The notes beneath the pieces are model-generated. The model worked only from the letters and a program-made list of their open reading frames with translations, did not search any database and was not told the origin of the DNA. This document shows positions 42,353 to 51,067 of a DNA stretch of 64,000 bases, piece by piece. The stretch is from Pantoea sp. BAV 3049 (lineage in GTDB: Bacteria; Pseudomonadota; Gammaproteobacteria; Enterobacterales; Enterobacteriaceae), in contig NZ_WHOY01000031.1 of NCBI RefSeq assembly GCF_009765445.1, positions 416,510-480,509 of the forward strand, written 5' to 3'. Position 1 is the first letter of the stretch; each line of letters starts with the position of its first letter. A program made the translations under genes and the position numbers.

Positions 42353-44059
42353 GTGGCTCACTGTTTAAAAATGGAAATTATCAATAACTTACTCGATAAG
42401 ATCTATGACAGCACCTTTCCCACAGAGTGCCGGGACAGGCTGACAGAAGCAATTTTGCAGACCCGTCTTGCGCTGGATCATCAGCGCAAGACCCACTGGG
42501 ATGAAAAGGACGTAGTGCTGATCTCCTATGCCGATCAGTTCCGTGAAAGTGAAACCCCGACGCTGCAAACCTTCTCCCGTTTTTACCAGCAATACCTTCA
42601 GTCCACCTTCAGCCTTGTGCACCTGCTCCCCTTCTTTCCCTGGTCTTCTGACGACGGCTTTTCGGTCATTGATTACCATCGGGTTAACGCCATCTGCGGC
42701 GAATGGTCGGATGTGGCGGAGCTGCACCAGCACGCGCGGCTGATGTTCGATTTTGTCTGCAACCATATGTCCGCACACAGCGCCTGGTTTAAACACTTTC
42801 TCGCCCAGGACCCAGGCTGGGACGACTTTTTTATCAGCATCGTGCCCTCTACCGATCTCAGCGCAGTGACCCGGCCGCGCACCTCACCGCTGTTGACGCC
42901 GTTTGAGAGGGCGGATGGCGAAACGAAGTTTATCTGGACCACCTTCAGCGCCGATCAAATCGACCTGAACTTTGCCAGCCCGACCGTGCTGCTGCGGATG
43001 GTGGACGTGCTGCTGGATTACCTGGCGAAAGGGGCCGATTACGTGCGGCTGGATGCGGTGGGCTATATGTGGAAAACGCCCGGCACCTCCTGTATTCATC
43101 TGGAGAAAACACACCTGCTGGTGAAGCTGTTCCGTGCCATTGCTGACGAGGTGGCTCCGGGTACGGTGATCATCACCGAAACCAACGTGCCGCATAAGGA
43201 CAACATCAGCTATCTGGGCAACGGCCGGGATGAAGCGCAGATGGTTTATCAATTCTCACTACCGCCGCTGGTGCTGCATGCCATTCACTATGGCTCTTCC
43301 CGCGCGCTGAAAAACTGGGCGGCCTCACTGGCTCCGGGCGAGGGAACCACCACCTGGTTTAACTTTCTCGCCTCGCACGATGGCATTGGCCTGAATCCAT
43401 TGCGCGGTATATTGCCGGAGACCGAAATCGTCTCGCTGGTCAGGGATCTGGCCATCGAAGGCGCGCTGGTCTCCTATAAAAACAACCCAGACGGCACCAC
43501 CAGCCCTTACGAAATCAACGTTACCTATATGGATGCTCTGAACAGAAAGGACGACGATGACCAGGTGCGTCTGCAACGCTTTATGCTGGCTCATGCCCTG
43601 CTGTTGGCTTTTCCCGGTGTACCCGCCATCTACGTACAAAGTATCCTGGGTTCCCGTAACGATTCAGAAGGAGTGAAAGTGGCCGGGAATAATCGCGCCA
43701 TTAACCGTGAGAAATATGCACTGAGCGAGATTGAAGCCGCGCTGAGCGACGAGCAGACGCTGCGTCACAAGGTTTTCCACCAGTTGAGTGGGTTGATTCA
43801 GCTACGCACACGCCAGCCCGCCTTCCATCCGGACAGCCCGATGGAGGTGCTGGAAAGCGATAATGCGCTGCTGGTAATGCGCCGTCAGTCAGAGAAGGAG
43901 CATGAAGAGCTACTGTGCGTTTATAACCTCAGCAGCAGGGAAATAGCCTGGACGCTGCCAGAAGCACAAAGCTGTCGCGATATTATTCGTAATGAAGTTA
44001 TCGCAGAGGGCCTGTCGCTGACGCTGCCGCCATGGGGTTACCTGTGGCTGAAAAGCTGA
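42353..44059 (+). CDS. ycjM: GH13_18 glycoside phosphorylase, probable glucosylglycerate phosphorylase (YcjM-like)
   Basis: An alpha-amylase superfamily enzyme (562-568 aa) of the sucrose phosphorylase subfamily. The nucleophile is the Asp in YVRLDAVGYMWK, the acid/base the Glu in VIITETNVPH, and the transition-state Asp is in FLASHDGIGL. The length and segments such as WSSDDGFSVIDYH and MFDFVCNHMSAHSAWF agree best, from memory, with E. coli YcjM, which phosphorolyses glucosylglycerate; typical sucrose phosphorylases are shorter (about 500 aa). The start is uncertain: GTG at 42353 or ATG at 42371. In E. coli ycjM is in a sugar-uptake operon; here it stands alone after feoB. Sucrose phosphorylase remains an alternative. 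Confidence 0.82.
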   Translation: MAHCLKMEIINNLLDKIYDSTFPTECRDRLTEAILQTRLALDHQRKTHWDEKDVVLISYADQFRESETPTLQTFSRFYQQYLQSTFSLVHLLPFFPWSSDDGFSVIDYHRVNAICGEWSDVAELHQHARLMFDFVCNHMSAHSAWFKHFLAQDPGWDDFFISIVPSTDLSAVTRPRTSPLLTPFERADGETKFIWTTFSADQIDLNFASPTVLLRMVDVLLDYLAKGADYVRLDAVGYMWKTPGTSCIHLEKTHLLVKLFRAIADEVAPGTVIITETNVPHKDNISYLGNGRDEAQMVYQFSLPPLVLHAIHYGSSRALKNWAASLAPGEGTTTWFNFLASHDGIGLNPLRGILPETEIVSLVRDLAIEGALVSYKNNPDGTTSPYEINVTYMDALNRKDDDDQVRLQRFMLAHALLLAFPGVPAIYVQSILGSRNDSEGVKVAGNNRAINREKYALSEIEAALSDEQTLRHKVFHQLSGLIQLRTRQPAFHPDSPMEVLESDNALLVMRRQSEKEHEELLCVYNLSSREIAWTLPEAQSCRDIIRNEVIAEGLSLTLPPWGYLWLKS

Positions 44060-44068
44060 GGCAGTAAC

Positions 44069-44094
44069 AGCAGGCAGAGCAAGCTCCGCCTGCT
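44069..44094. terminator. Hairpin between ycjM-like gene and DUF1471 gene
   Basis: AGCAGGC / GCCTGCT with further inner pairing (GAGC/GCTC), lying between convergent 3' ends. There is no T-run, so the terminator role is tentative. Confidence 0.45.
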
Positions 44095-44102
44095 AATACA
44101 GA

Positions 44103-44372
44103 TTATTTATACACATCCGCAGTCGCGCTGAACTTGCCGTGTTCACGGCCAGCAATCACCAGAAAATATTTACCCCCCTTTTCGTCTGCCAGTTTGGAAA
44201 GCTCACGTTTGGCATCCATTGGCGAAGTGGTTTCAGCAGTGGTGTTCACCGTGCCGATTTTCTCCAGATTCATGGTTTTCACTTCTTCTTTGGTCACTTC
44301 TTTGGCCGCCAGCGCACCAAAAGAAACCGAACCCACCAGAAGAGCGATTGCTACAGTTTGAAAAATTTTCAT
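44103..44372 (-). CDS. DUF1471 (YhcN/BhsA family) periplasmic stress protein
   Basis: A small 89-aa exported protein: signal peptide MKIFQTVAIALLVGSVSFGALA, then the DUF1471 domain (LEKIGTVNTTAETTSPMDAKRELSKLADEKGGKYFLVIAG in pattern). Members such as YhcN, BhsA and McbA are induced by acid, peroxide or metal stress and affect biofilm. The ATG at 44372 has GGAG 8 nt upstream; a GTG three codons earlier overlaps this site. Which paralogue it corresponds to cannot be decided by eye. Confidence 0.88.
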   Translation of the reverse strand: MKIFQTVAIALLVGSVSFGALAAKEVTKEEVKTMNLEKIGTVNTTAETTSPMDAKRELSKLADEKGGKYFLVIAGREHGKFSATADVYK

Positions 44373-44546
44373 CAAAGACACTCCGCGTTAGTATTGTTTT
44401 CAGGAATAAGCAGTCGCTTGATGAGCTTGCAGGAAGGAAATAACGCCCGACTCCCTGGACAACTCAGAGGTAAAAAAGGTAAGCGACCTTGCTTACCCAA
44501 ATAATTATTACCCGTTATGACCAATTCGCCAGTTTTTAACGCAAAT

Positions 44547-45323
44547 TTAATTGATAATTTTTATTCCGAAATCAATAAGTTGTTGGCAGAATGCGTCCGG
44601 ATGGGAAATAAACGGGGCGTGAGCGGCTTTTTCGACGATCGCTGACTCACTCTCAGTCCATAAAGCATCCAGTAATGGCGCGACTTTGCGCGGCACAAGG
44701 CCATCCAACGCGCCGTAAATCCGCAGCAGAGGCAATGTTAACGAAGTCATCTCTTCACGCAGATCGACAGTGCGTAAAATTTCAAGACCGCCGTTCAGCA
44801 CCTCAACTTCTGGCACGGGCAGCGACAGCACCACGCTTTTCAGCAGCCGGGCATCCTGACGTGCCGTTTCGGTGCCCAATGTCTGCAGCGCGAGGAAGCG
44901 TTCCACGGTTCGCTGGAAATCCTCACTCAGCTGACGCTGAAAACCGCTCAGCGTTTCTGGTTTGATGCCCGGCCAGCCTTCACCGGCTGTGAAGCACGGA
45001 GAAGAGGCAACGCTGATCAGCCCGCTGACCTGTTCCGGATATTGCAGCGCCATGCGGCTGGCTACCAGGCCACCCAGCGACCAGCCCAGCCACAGCGCTC
45101 TGGCGGGAGCCTGTAACTTCAGGATCGCCACCATCTCTTCCACGCTCATAGCCGGGAATCCCTGGCTGCGACCATAGCCGGGCAGATCGACAAGATGCAG
45201 GCGAAAATGCGGGCTGAGTCGATCAACGATGCTGTGCCAGACACCCGCATTCAGTCCCCAGCCGTGCAGCATCACAAGATCGCGATCTCCGCTGCCAATT
45301 GTCTGCCAGTAAAGCTGAGCCAT
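44547..45323 (-). CDS. bioH: Pimeloyl-ACP methyl ester carboxylesterase
   Basis: An alpha/beta-hydrolase (258 aa) that removes the methyl ester from pimeloyl-ACP, closing the BioC-BioH route to biotin. The catalytic triad is Ser82 in [10 protein letters not shown] (same number as in E. coli), Asp in YGALDGLVP, and His in [11 protein letters not shown]. The lid region with [23 protein letters not shown] is typical. It is divergent from gntX with a gap of only 34 bp, so their promoters must overlap. Confidence 0.96.
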   Translation of the reverse strand: MAQLYWQTIGSGDRDLVMLHGWGLNAGVWHSIVDRLSPHFRLHLVDLPGYGRSQGFPAMSVEEMVAILKLQAPARALWLGWSLGGLVASRMALQYPEQVSGLISVASSPCFTAGEGWPGIKPETLSGFQRQLSEDFQRTVERFLALQTLGTETARQDARLLKSVVLSLPVPEVEVLNGGLEILRTVDLREEMTSLTLPLLRIYGALDGLVPRKVAPLLDALWTESESAIVEKAAHAPFISHPDAFCQQLIDFGIKIIN

Positions 45324-45357
45324 CCTTTAATATCCTGTATTTGCCATGGAGGCCGCT

Positions 45358-46041
45358 ATGCTATCAATGCCCACCGCCTGTTGGCTATGCCGGATGCCAC
45401 TTGCGCTACCCGCTCAGGGCATTTGCAGCCTGTGCCTGCGCCAGCTCCCCATCGCTCCCCCCTGCTGTCCCCGCTGCGGCTTGCCCGCTCTTCACATCCG
45501 GCAGGAATGCGGCCGCTGTCAGCTAAAACCGCCGCCCTGGCAACGGATGATGTTTGTTACCGGCTGGCAACCGCCCCTGCGCGACTGGGTCAAACAGCTG
45601 AAATTTTCTGGCGCAACAGCACTCTCGGTGATGCTTGCACGGCTGTTTTTGTTAAGTTGGTTAGCTGCAAGACGTCAGTTCTTGCTGGATAAGCCCGATC
45701 TGCTGCTCTGCGTACCGTTGCACCGCAAACGCGCCTGGCTGCGGGGCTACAACCAGATGGACGACGTTACCCGGCATCTGTCACGCTGGATTGGTTGCTC
45801 TTACGCCGCCGCAGGCTTAAAGCGTCAGCGGCGGACGCGGATCCAGCACAGCCTGCGGGCCAGTGCACGAAAAAGAAACCTGCGGGGCGCCTTCAGGGTT
45901 GAAATTGCGGTGAAGGGGCGGCATATCGCGCTGGTAGACGATGTGATCACCACCGGCAGCACCGTGGGAGAAATCAGCCGCATTTTGCTGGCCGCAGGCG
46001 CGGCGAGCGTGCAGGTATGGAGCCTGTGCCGAACCTTGTAG
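45358..46041 (+). CDS. gntX: GntX, ComF-family phosphoribosyltransferase-like protein
   Basis: A 227-aa ComF/GntX protein with an N-terminal zinc-ribbon region (CWLCRMPL, CSLCLRQ, CCPRCGLP, CGRC) and a C-terminal phosphoribosyltransferase fold with the PRPP motif HIALVDDVITTGSTV. ComF in other bacteria is needed for uptake of transforming DNA; the E. coli homologue has been linked to use of DNA as a nutrient and earlier to gluconate. The ATG at 45358 follows GGAGG; four upstream codons are rejected. It is followed by nfuA as in E. coli. Confidence 0.93.
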   Translation: MLSMPTACWLCRMPLALPAQGICSLCLRQLPIAPPCCPRCGLPALHIRQECGRCQLKPPPWQRMMFVTGWQPPLRDWVKQLKFSGATALSVMLARLFLLSWLAARRQFLLDKPDLLLCVPLHRKRAWLRGYNQMDDVTRHLSRWIGCSYAAAGLKRQRRTRIQHSLRASARKRNLRGAFRVEIAVKGRHIALVDDVITTGSTVGEISRILLAAGAASVQVWSLCRTL

Positions 46042-46099
46042 AGCGTCGGCGATGGGCGTATTATAACCAACTAAATTAGTCAACTATTGAGCAATCGCC

Positions 46100-46675
46100 A
46101 TGATCCGAATTACTGATTCTGCGCAAGAGCACTTCTCCAAACTGCTGTCAAAACAGGAAGATGGCACTCAGATTCGCGTATTCGTTATCAATCCGGGTAC
46201 CCCTACCGCGGAATGCGGCGTCTCCTACTGCCCACCCGATGCGGTAGAAGCCTCCGATACCGAACTGAAATTCGAGAAGCTGTCTGCTTTTGTGGATGAG
46301 CTGAGCGCGCCTTACCTGGAAGACGCCGAAATTGATTTTGTCACCGATAACCTCGGTTCACAGCTGACGCTGAAAGCGCCTAATGCCAAAATGCGTAAGG
46401 TCAGCGATGATGCACCGCTGATTGAGCGCGTTGAGTATCAGCTGCAGGCCACCATCAACCCACAGTTGGCCAGCCACGGCGGTAAAGTGTCGCTGATGGA
46501 AATCACCGATGACGGCTTCGCCATTCTGCAATTTGGCGGTGGCTGTAACGGTTGTTCGATGGTCGATGTCACCCTGAAGGAAGGCATTGAGAAAGAGCTG
46601 CTGGTCGCCTTCCCTGAACTGAAAGGCGTGCGTGACCTGACGGAACATCAGCGCGGCGAGCACTCATTCTACTGA
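46100..46675 (+). CDS. nfuA: Fe/S biogenesis protein NfuA
   Basis: A 191-aa carrier that delivers [4Fe-4S] clusters to apoproteins, important under oxidative stress and iron starvation. The N-terminal half is a degenerate A-type carrier domain; the C-terminal half is an Nfu domain with the CxxC motif [11 protein letters not shown] (Cys149 and Cys152, as in E. coli). It lies downstream of gntX. The gluconate permease gene gntT, next in E. coli, is absent here. Confidence 0.97.
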   Translation: MIRITDSAQEHFSKLLSKQEDGTQIRVFVINPGTPTAECGVSYCPPDAVEASDTELKFEKLSAFVDELSAPYLEDAEIDFVTDNLGSQLTLKAPNAKMRKVSDDAPLIERVEYQLQATINPQLASHGGKVSLMEITDDGFAILQFGGGCNGCSMVDVTLKEGIEKELLVAFPELKGVRDLTEHQRGEHSFY

Positions 46676-46691
46676 GTGCAAGCCCGCACAG

Positions 46692-46725
46692 CGCCCGGTG
46701 AGGATTTCCCTGACCGGGCGTTTTT
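46692..46725 (+). terminator. Intrinsic terminator after nfuA
   Basis: CGCCCGGT / ACCGGGCG, an 8-bp stem with a 13-nt loop, followed by five T; it lies between the convergent 3' ends of nfuA and malQ. Confidence 0.85.
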
Positions 46726-46730
46726 CCCGC

Positions 46731-48818
46731 TTATTTCTTCTGTTTTTCCCCTGCTTTACGCCGATGGTTTAAATCCTTGATCAACCGGTTAATCCTCTGA
46801 TCCACAAACATCTCTTCCAGCGTCAGGCTTAGCTTTCTCCGCCAGTTAGGATACTGATCCGTGGTGCCCGGCACGTTGACCGGTTTTTCCATATCCATCC
46901 AGTCTTCCGGCTGTAATCCCAGCAGTGCGCTGTTGCTGTCAGCGATAAACCGCTGCATACCCCGATTCAGATCCGGGGTCATTTTCATCAGGCTGGCCTT
47001 TTTGCCGATGCTTTTCGGCAGGCAGCTATACTGATGCAGCGCTTTCAACAGCGCCTGCTTTTGTCTTGCCCGGTCCTGATACAGCGAGTGCAGCACGGCC
47101 TTATCCGGATAGATGCCAAGCCGTTCACCCAGCGCCAGATCGCCAGCGCTCCAGAATCCCCGCAGGGTGGGCAAATCGTGTGTAGTGGCGCTGGCCATTG
47201 ACTGGCGCGGCCATGCAGCGGGCGGACGGTAACGGTCAGCGTTTTCCTGCTCAAAATAGAGCACCTTCCATGAATAGATGCCGCTTTCCCGCAGCTTTGA
47301 GACGATCTCCACCGGCACGGTGCCAAGATCTTCACCGATCACCATGCACTGAGCTCGCTGGCTCTCCAGCGCGAGGATCGCCAGCAAATCATCCACCGGA
47401 TAGTAGATGTAAGCGCCATAATTGGCGGTTTCACCATAAGGTATCCACCACAGGCGCAGCATCGACATCACGTGGTCGATACGCAATGCGCCACAGCTGG
47501 CCATGTTGGCCCGCAGCAGGTCAATAAACGGCTGGTAAGCCCGCGCGGTCATCACATGCGGATCCATCGGCGGAAGTCCCCAGTTCTGCCCCAGCGGCCC
47601 GAGGATATCCGGCGGCGCACCGACGGAAGCCCGCAGACAGTACAACTCGCGGTCACACCAGGTTTCCGCCCCGCCTTCCGCCACGCCTACTGCAAGATCA
47701 CGATATAAGCCTACCGGCATCTCCCGCTGCTGGCTGAGCTGCCAGCACTCATCAAACTGCCGGTTTGCCAGCCACTGCAACCATAGCCAGAAGCGCACTT
47801 CCTCCTGATGCTGACGGCAGAACTGCTGCACCTCTTCACTGTGAACATCCTGTAATGCCTGCGGCCACACCGGCCAGCCCCAGCGTGCCGGATCTTCCTT
47901 CAGCATTGCCCCGTGCAGGGCATCAAAAGCCGCCTGCCAGTAAAGGCTACCACCGCCTCCGACGATAAAAGCCTCAAAATACTGGCGGGTGGGATCGTCA
48001 CTTTTACGCTGACTGAAGTGTTGCCAGGCGTGGCGCAGCCCGGACATTTTCAGCTCGCCGACCAGCGCGTAATTCACCCATTCGCTATCACGTGCCTGCT
48101 GCAACCGCTTCTGCGTATTTTTCTGCTGCCACCAGCGCTGCGCTGCCTTGCTGTGTCCGAAGTCCGGCACGGCTGCCACATCGATATACATCACGTTTAG
48201 CCAGCGCCGGGAGGAAGGGCTGTACGGGCTGGCATTCTCCGGGCTGGCGGGATAAAGAGAGTGGATCGGATTGAGGCCGATAAAAGCCCCGCCCCGGTCG
48301 GCCACTTCCGCCAGCATACGTTTCAAATCGCCAAAGTCGCCCATCCCCCAGTTACTCTGCGAGCGGACGGTATAAAGCTGCACGCAGCTACCCCACAGTT
48401 TTTTTCCCTGCCGCAACGGCTCCGGCTCGTAACAGCGTTTTGGCGCGATGATAATCCGGCAATTCCACTGCTTTTTCGCCTGGCTGAGCTGCAGCTGATG
48501 GTAGCCCAGCGGCAGGTTTGACGGCAGGGAGATCCCGCTGCCTGCGCTCACCTTACCGCTGTATTCACGGCCGTTCTCAGTCACCAGTTGCCACTGATAA
48601 TCGCCCTTGCCCGCCACTTCCAGCTTTAGCGAACGTTTGCGCAGGTAAACCTTACAGGGTGGGATCGGTCCGGGTTTTGCCTTACGGGCATCCGACATCG
48701 CGGCGAGCAGGCGCTGGCGAACGTCGACGCTGACCTCTTCCGGTTGTCCTCTGGCATTAATGTACTCAGAGGCAATTCCCGCCGTTGCGGCTTCCCGTTC
48801 AAACTTCTTTCTGTCCAT
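46731..48818 (-). CDS. malQ: 4-alpha-glucanotransferase (amylomaltase)
   Basis: A GH77 enzyme of 695 aa that moves maltosyl and larger glucan units between maltodextrins, releasing glucose. Motifs: nucleophile Asp in GALRIDHVMSM, acid/base Glu in MVIGEDLGTVP, third Asp in ATTHDLPTLRGFW; also SPYSPSSRRWLNVMYID near the N-terminal half. It normally acts with the phosphorylase MalP, whose gene here is only a remnant 9 bp upstream. The frame is complete. Confidence 0.96.
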   Translation of the reverse strand: MDRKKFEREAATAGIASEYINARGQPEEVSVDVRQRLLAAMSDARKAKPGPIPPCKVYLRKRSLKLEVAGKGDYQWQLVTENGREYSGKVSAGSGISLPSNLPLGYHQLQLSQAKKQWNCRIIIAPKRCYEPEPLRQGKKLWGSCVQLYTVRSQSNWGMGDFGDLKRMLAEVADRGGAFIGLNPIHSLYPASPENASPYSPSSRRWLNVMYIDVAAVPDFGHSKAAQRWWQQKNTQKRLQQARDSEWVNYALVGELKMSGLRHAWQHFSQRKSDDPTRQYFEAFIVGGGGSLYWQAAFDALHGAMLKEDPARWGWPVWPQALQDVHSEEVQQFCRQHQEEVRFWLWLQWLANRQFDECWQLSQQREMPVGLYRDLAVGVAEGGAETWCDRELYCLRASVGAPPDILGPLGQNWGLPPMDPHVMTARAYQPFIDLLRANMASCGALRIDHVMSMLRLWWIPYGETANYGAYIYYPVDDLLAILALESQRAQCMVIGEDLGTVPVEIVSKLRESGIYSWKVLYFEQENADRYRPPAAWPRQSMASATTHDLPTLRGFWSAGDLALGERLGIYPDKAVLHSLYQDRARQKQALLKALHQYSCLPKSIGKKASLMKMTPDLNRGMQRFIADSNSALLGLQPEDWMDMEKPVNVPGTTDQYPNWRRKLSLTLEEMFVDQRINRLIKDLNHRRKAGEKQKK

Positions 48819-48827
48819 CGCCTCTCC

Positions 48828-49349
48828 CTAGCGTTTTGCCTGCCAGATGCGTTGCTGATAATCACGGATTGAGCGATCGGAACTGAACATTCCGGTGCGG
48901 GCAGTGTTTAGGATCGCCGCACGGGTCCAGGCTTCTTCATCGCGGTACAGCACTTCCACCTGTTTCTGCGCTTCGCAGTAGCTGGCGAAGTCGGCCAGCA
49001 CCAGCCCCCCATTGCCCAGCGCCGGATCGACCTCCTCTTCCAGCAGCTCGCTCAGCTCGACCTGATGCTGAGCCAGCACGGCTTTCACCTCGTTGTACCA
49101 GCCCAGGTTGAGCAGATTGTTACCGGTTAACCTGCCGATCAAAAACTCCATCGAAATGTAGTTTACGTGGCGCTGTTTCTTTGCCGCTTTGGCCACTGGC
49201 AGCGCCGCCAGTAGCTCAGCCAGTGCGCCGCTAAGCGCCTGCCACCACTGGTGATAAGTCATTTCACTGCCTGAAGATAATCCAAGATGCTGCCACTGGC
49301 GCGTCAGGGCCGCCTCAAATCGTGCCGGGTTAAATTTCTGCTGCGACAT
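48828..49349 (-). pseudogene. malP: malP remnant: maltodextrin phosphorylase with large in-frame internal deletion
   Basis: Only 173 codons remain of a gene whose family length is about 800. Residues 1-116 ([12 protein letters not shown] ... [12 protein letters not shown]) match the N-terminus of MalP; from residue 117 ([25 protein letters not shown] ... to RIWQAKR) the sequence matches the last 57 residues. About 620 residues in between, including the PLP-binding lysine and the active site, are missing, yet the frame is kept. The junction (near 49001) lies in GGGCTGGTGCTGGCC, where a CTGG shared by both flanks could have mediated deletion. The product cannot be a phosphorylase. An assembly collapse is unlikely because both arms are unique sequence. 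Confidence 0.93.
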
Positions 49350-49495
49350 ATCACTTCCTTCTTAAAATAATGGGCGCAAAGCGATGTGCAAACGGATAAA
49401 CGACCATTACAGTTAAGACTGGAAAAGTAAACATTGCTCATTCTGACCATGAATAATCACCGTCTGGAGATGCCGTAGCGATTGAAAAACAACTA

Positions 49496-50209
49496 TTAAC
49501 GGCTGACATCCTCCAGATTGTCGAAATACTGCAGTCCTCTTTCGCGCAAGGTAGTGCGCATTTGATAAAGATCCAGCCCCAGTTCACCTGCCGCCAGGCG
49601 TTGACGCTTACGTTCCTCCAGGTCTGCTCGTTGTTGTGCCTGTTGCAGCACATGTAAGGCCTCGTCGCGACAGACCACCACCACGCCATCATCATCGGCA
49701 ACCACAATATCGCCGGGATTCACTAATTGACCCGCACATAACACCGGAACGTTAACCGAACCCAAGGTGGCCTTTATTGTCCCCTGAGCGCACACCGCCC
49801 GCGACCAGACCGGGAACCCCATCTCACGAAGCGTTTGTGTGTCACGTACACCTATATCTCCCACCAGCGCTATTACTCCTCTGGCGGCAACCGATGTGGC
49901 CAGTAGATCGCCAAAAAAACCGTCTGAGCAGGGTGATGTAGGAGTAACCAATAAAATATCGCCTGGCTGGCATTGCTCAACAGCAACATGGAACATCCAG
50001 TTATCACCTGGCGTTACTAACACCGTTACAGCACTTCCCGCCACACTCACTCCCTGTTGAATTGGACGAATGGCGCTGTTCAACAGACCGGATCGTTGCT
50101 GCGCCTCATGGATGGTGGCAACACCAAGACTTGCAAAAGCACTCACCGTAGTCTGTTCTGCCCGCACAATGTGGCGCACCACCACGCCTTTCTTATTGAG
50201 TAATCTCAT
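49496..50209 (-). CDS. RraA-like aldolase, probable 4-carboxy-4-hydroxy-2-oxoadipate aldolase (GalC/LigK type)
   Basis: A 237-aa RraA-fold class-II aldolase. It should cleave 4-carboxy-4-hydroxy-2-oxoadipate to pyruvate and oxaloacetate (and may decarboxylate oxaloacetate), the last step of the gallate and protocatechuate 4,5-cleavage routes. Family blocks: [51 protein letters not shown], and the catalytic Arg-Asp in [22 protein letters not shown] follows. The ATG at 50209 overlaps the stop of the upstream galB-like gene (ATGA), which fixes it and excludes a 53-codon extension. Its pairing with a GalB-type gene supports this over the RNase E inhibitor RraA, which is much shorter. Confidence 0.87.
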   Translation of the reverse strand: MRLLNKKGVVVRHIVRAEQTTVSAFASLGVATIHEAQQRSGLLNSAIRPIQQGVSVAGSAVTVLVTPGDNWMFHVAVEQCQPGDILLVTPTSPCSDGFFGDLLATSVAARGVIALVGDIGVRDTQTLREMGFPVWSRAVCAQGTIKATLGSVNVPVLCAGQLVNPGDIVVADDDGVVVVCRDEALHVLQQAQQRADLEERKRQRLAAGELGLDLYQMRTTLRERGLQYFDNLEDVSR

Positions 50210-50949
50210 GCAAGATCCTCCGTCACTCGTGGGAATATGCTGTGAAAACCTTCGGCATGGGTAATATCCCGCGCATTGGTAATCCCAATGTTCCGCTTTG
50301 CCTGCACTCCCCTTTGCAGGGCAACTCGAGTGTAATATTCCCAAAGGTGCTCCTGACCTGCCATGCACTGTATGGCCCGATATTTTTTATCCCAGACCGC
50401 AGTGATATCCAGCAGCACGTCGGGTTTCCAGTTGCACTGCTCGGGTTGATGAGGCTCAAAACAATAAACCGGCGGAGCCGCCAACACAGTTTGGCCCGGA
50501 AGATAGCCCTCAGCCTGCGCGATAATGCGCGCTTCCTGAGCTAAATGAGAAGCGCGGGGATGGTCGTAGTTATAGGGGTCCTGCAAAGAATGAGTCAAAA
50601 TAAAATGCGGCAGAACACGCCGGTACACATCTGCCAACCGCAACACCGTCTCCCTGTCACTGCTGAGAGGATAATCACCAAGATCAAAGAACTCTATGCT
50701 GGCACCCAGAATCGCGGCTGCTGCTTCTGCTTCCTGATGGCGGCTTTGTTTAACTTTTTCTTCGGTCATCTCTCCCTGGCGCCATAATTTGGCCGACTCC
50801 CCACGTTCACCGAATGACAGGCAAACAATATGGACCTGATAACCCCTTGTAACATGATGAGCGATTGCCCCACCTGCCCGCCAGACAAAATCAGCTGAGT
50901 GCGCGCTAATCACCAGCGCACTCTTTGATACGTTTTTTTGGTTCATCAT
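50206..50949 (-). CDS. PIG-L family 4-oxalomesaconate hydratase (GalB-like)
   Basis: A 247-aa PIG-L-fold metal enzyme. The metal-site motif, usually AHPDDE in N-acetylglucosaminyl deacetylases, reads [13 protein letters not shown], the variant found in GalB of Pseudomonas putida. GalB hydrates 4-oxalomesaconate to 4-carboxy-4-hydroxy-2-oxoadipate in gallate catabolism. Other matching blocks are [34 protein letters not shown] and [18 protein letters not shown]. It is the first gene of a two-gene operon with the aldolase gene (4-nt overlap) and is divergent from a LysR gene. No ring-cleaving dioxygenase (galA) or tautomerase (galD) is visible in the window. Confidence 0.88.
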   Translation of the reverse strand: MMNQKNVSKSALVISAHSADFVWRAGGAIAHHVTRGYQVHIVCLSFGERGESAKLWRQGEMTEEKVKQSRHQEAEAAAAILGASIEFFDLGDYPLSSDRETVLRLADVYRRVLPHFILTHSLQDPYNYDHPRASHLAQEARIIAQAEGYLPGQTVLAAPPVYCFEPHQPEQCNWKPDVLLDITAVWDKKYRAIQCMAGQEHLWEYYTRVALQRGVQAKRNIGITNARDITHAEGFHSIFPRVTEDLA

Positions 50950-51067
50950 CGTCTCCCTTACGTTTTATTACAGCCTGGCAGTATCGAATTAAAAAAGGAT
51001 ATGAGTTAATTTGCACTGGCGACGATTTTTATTTATGTTAACAAAAAAATTATCAGGCGAAAAAAAC

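Noticed and set aside
49350..49495. MalT boxes upstream of the malP remnant
   Set aside because: No GGGGA(T/G)GAGG or complement was found in this stretch; the original promoter region may have been replaced with the island.
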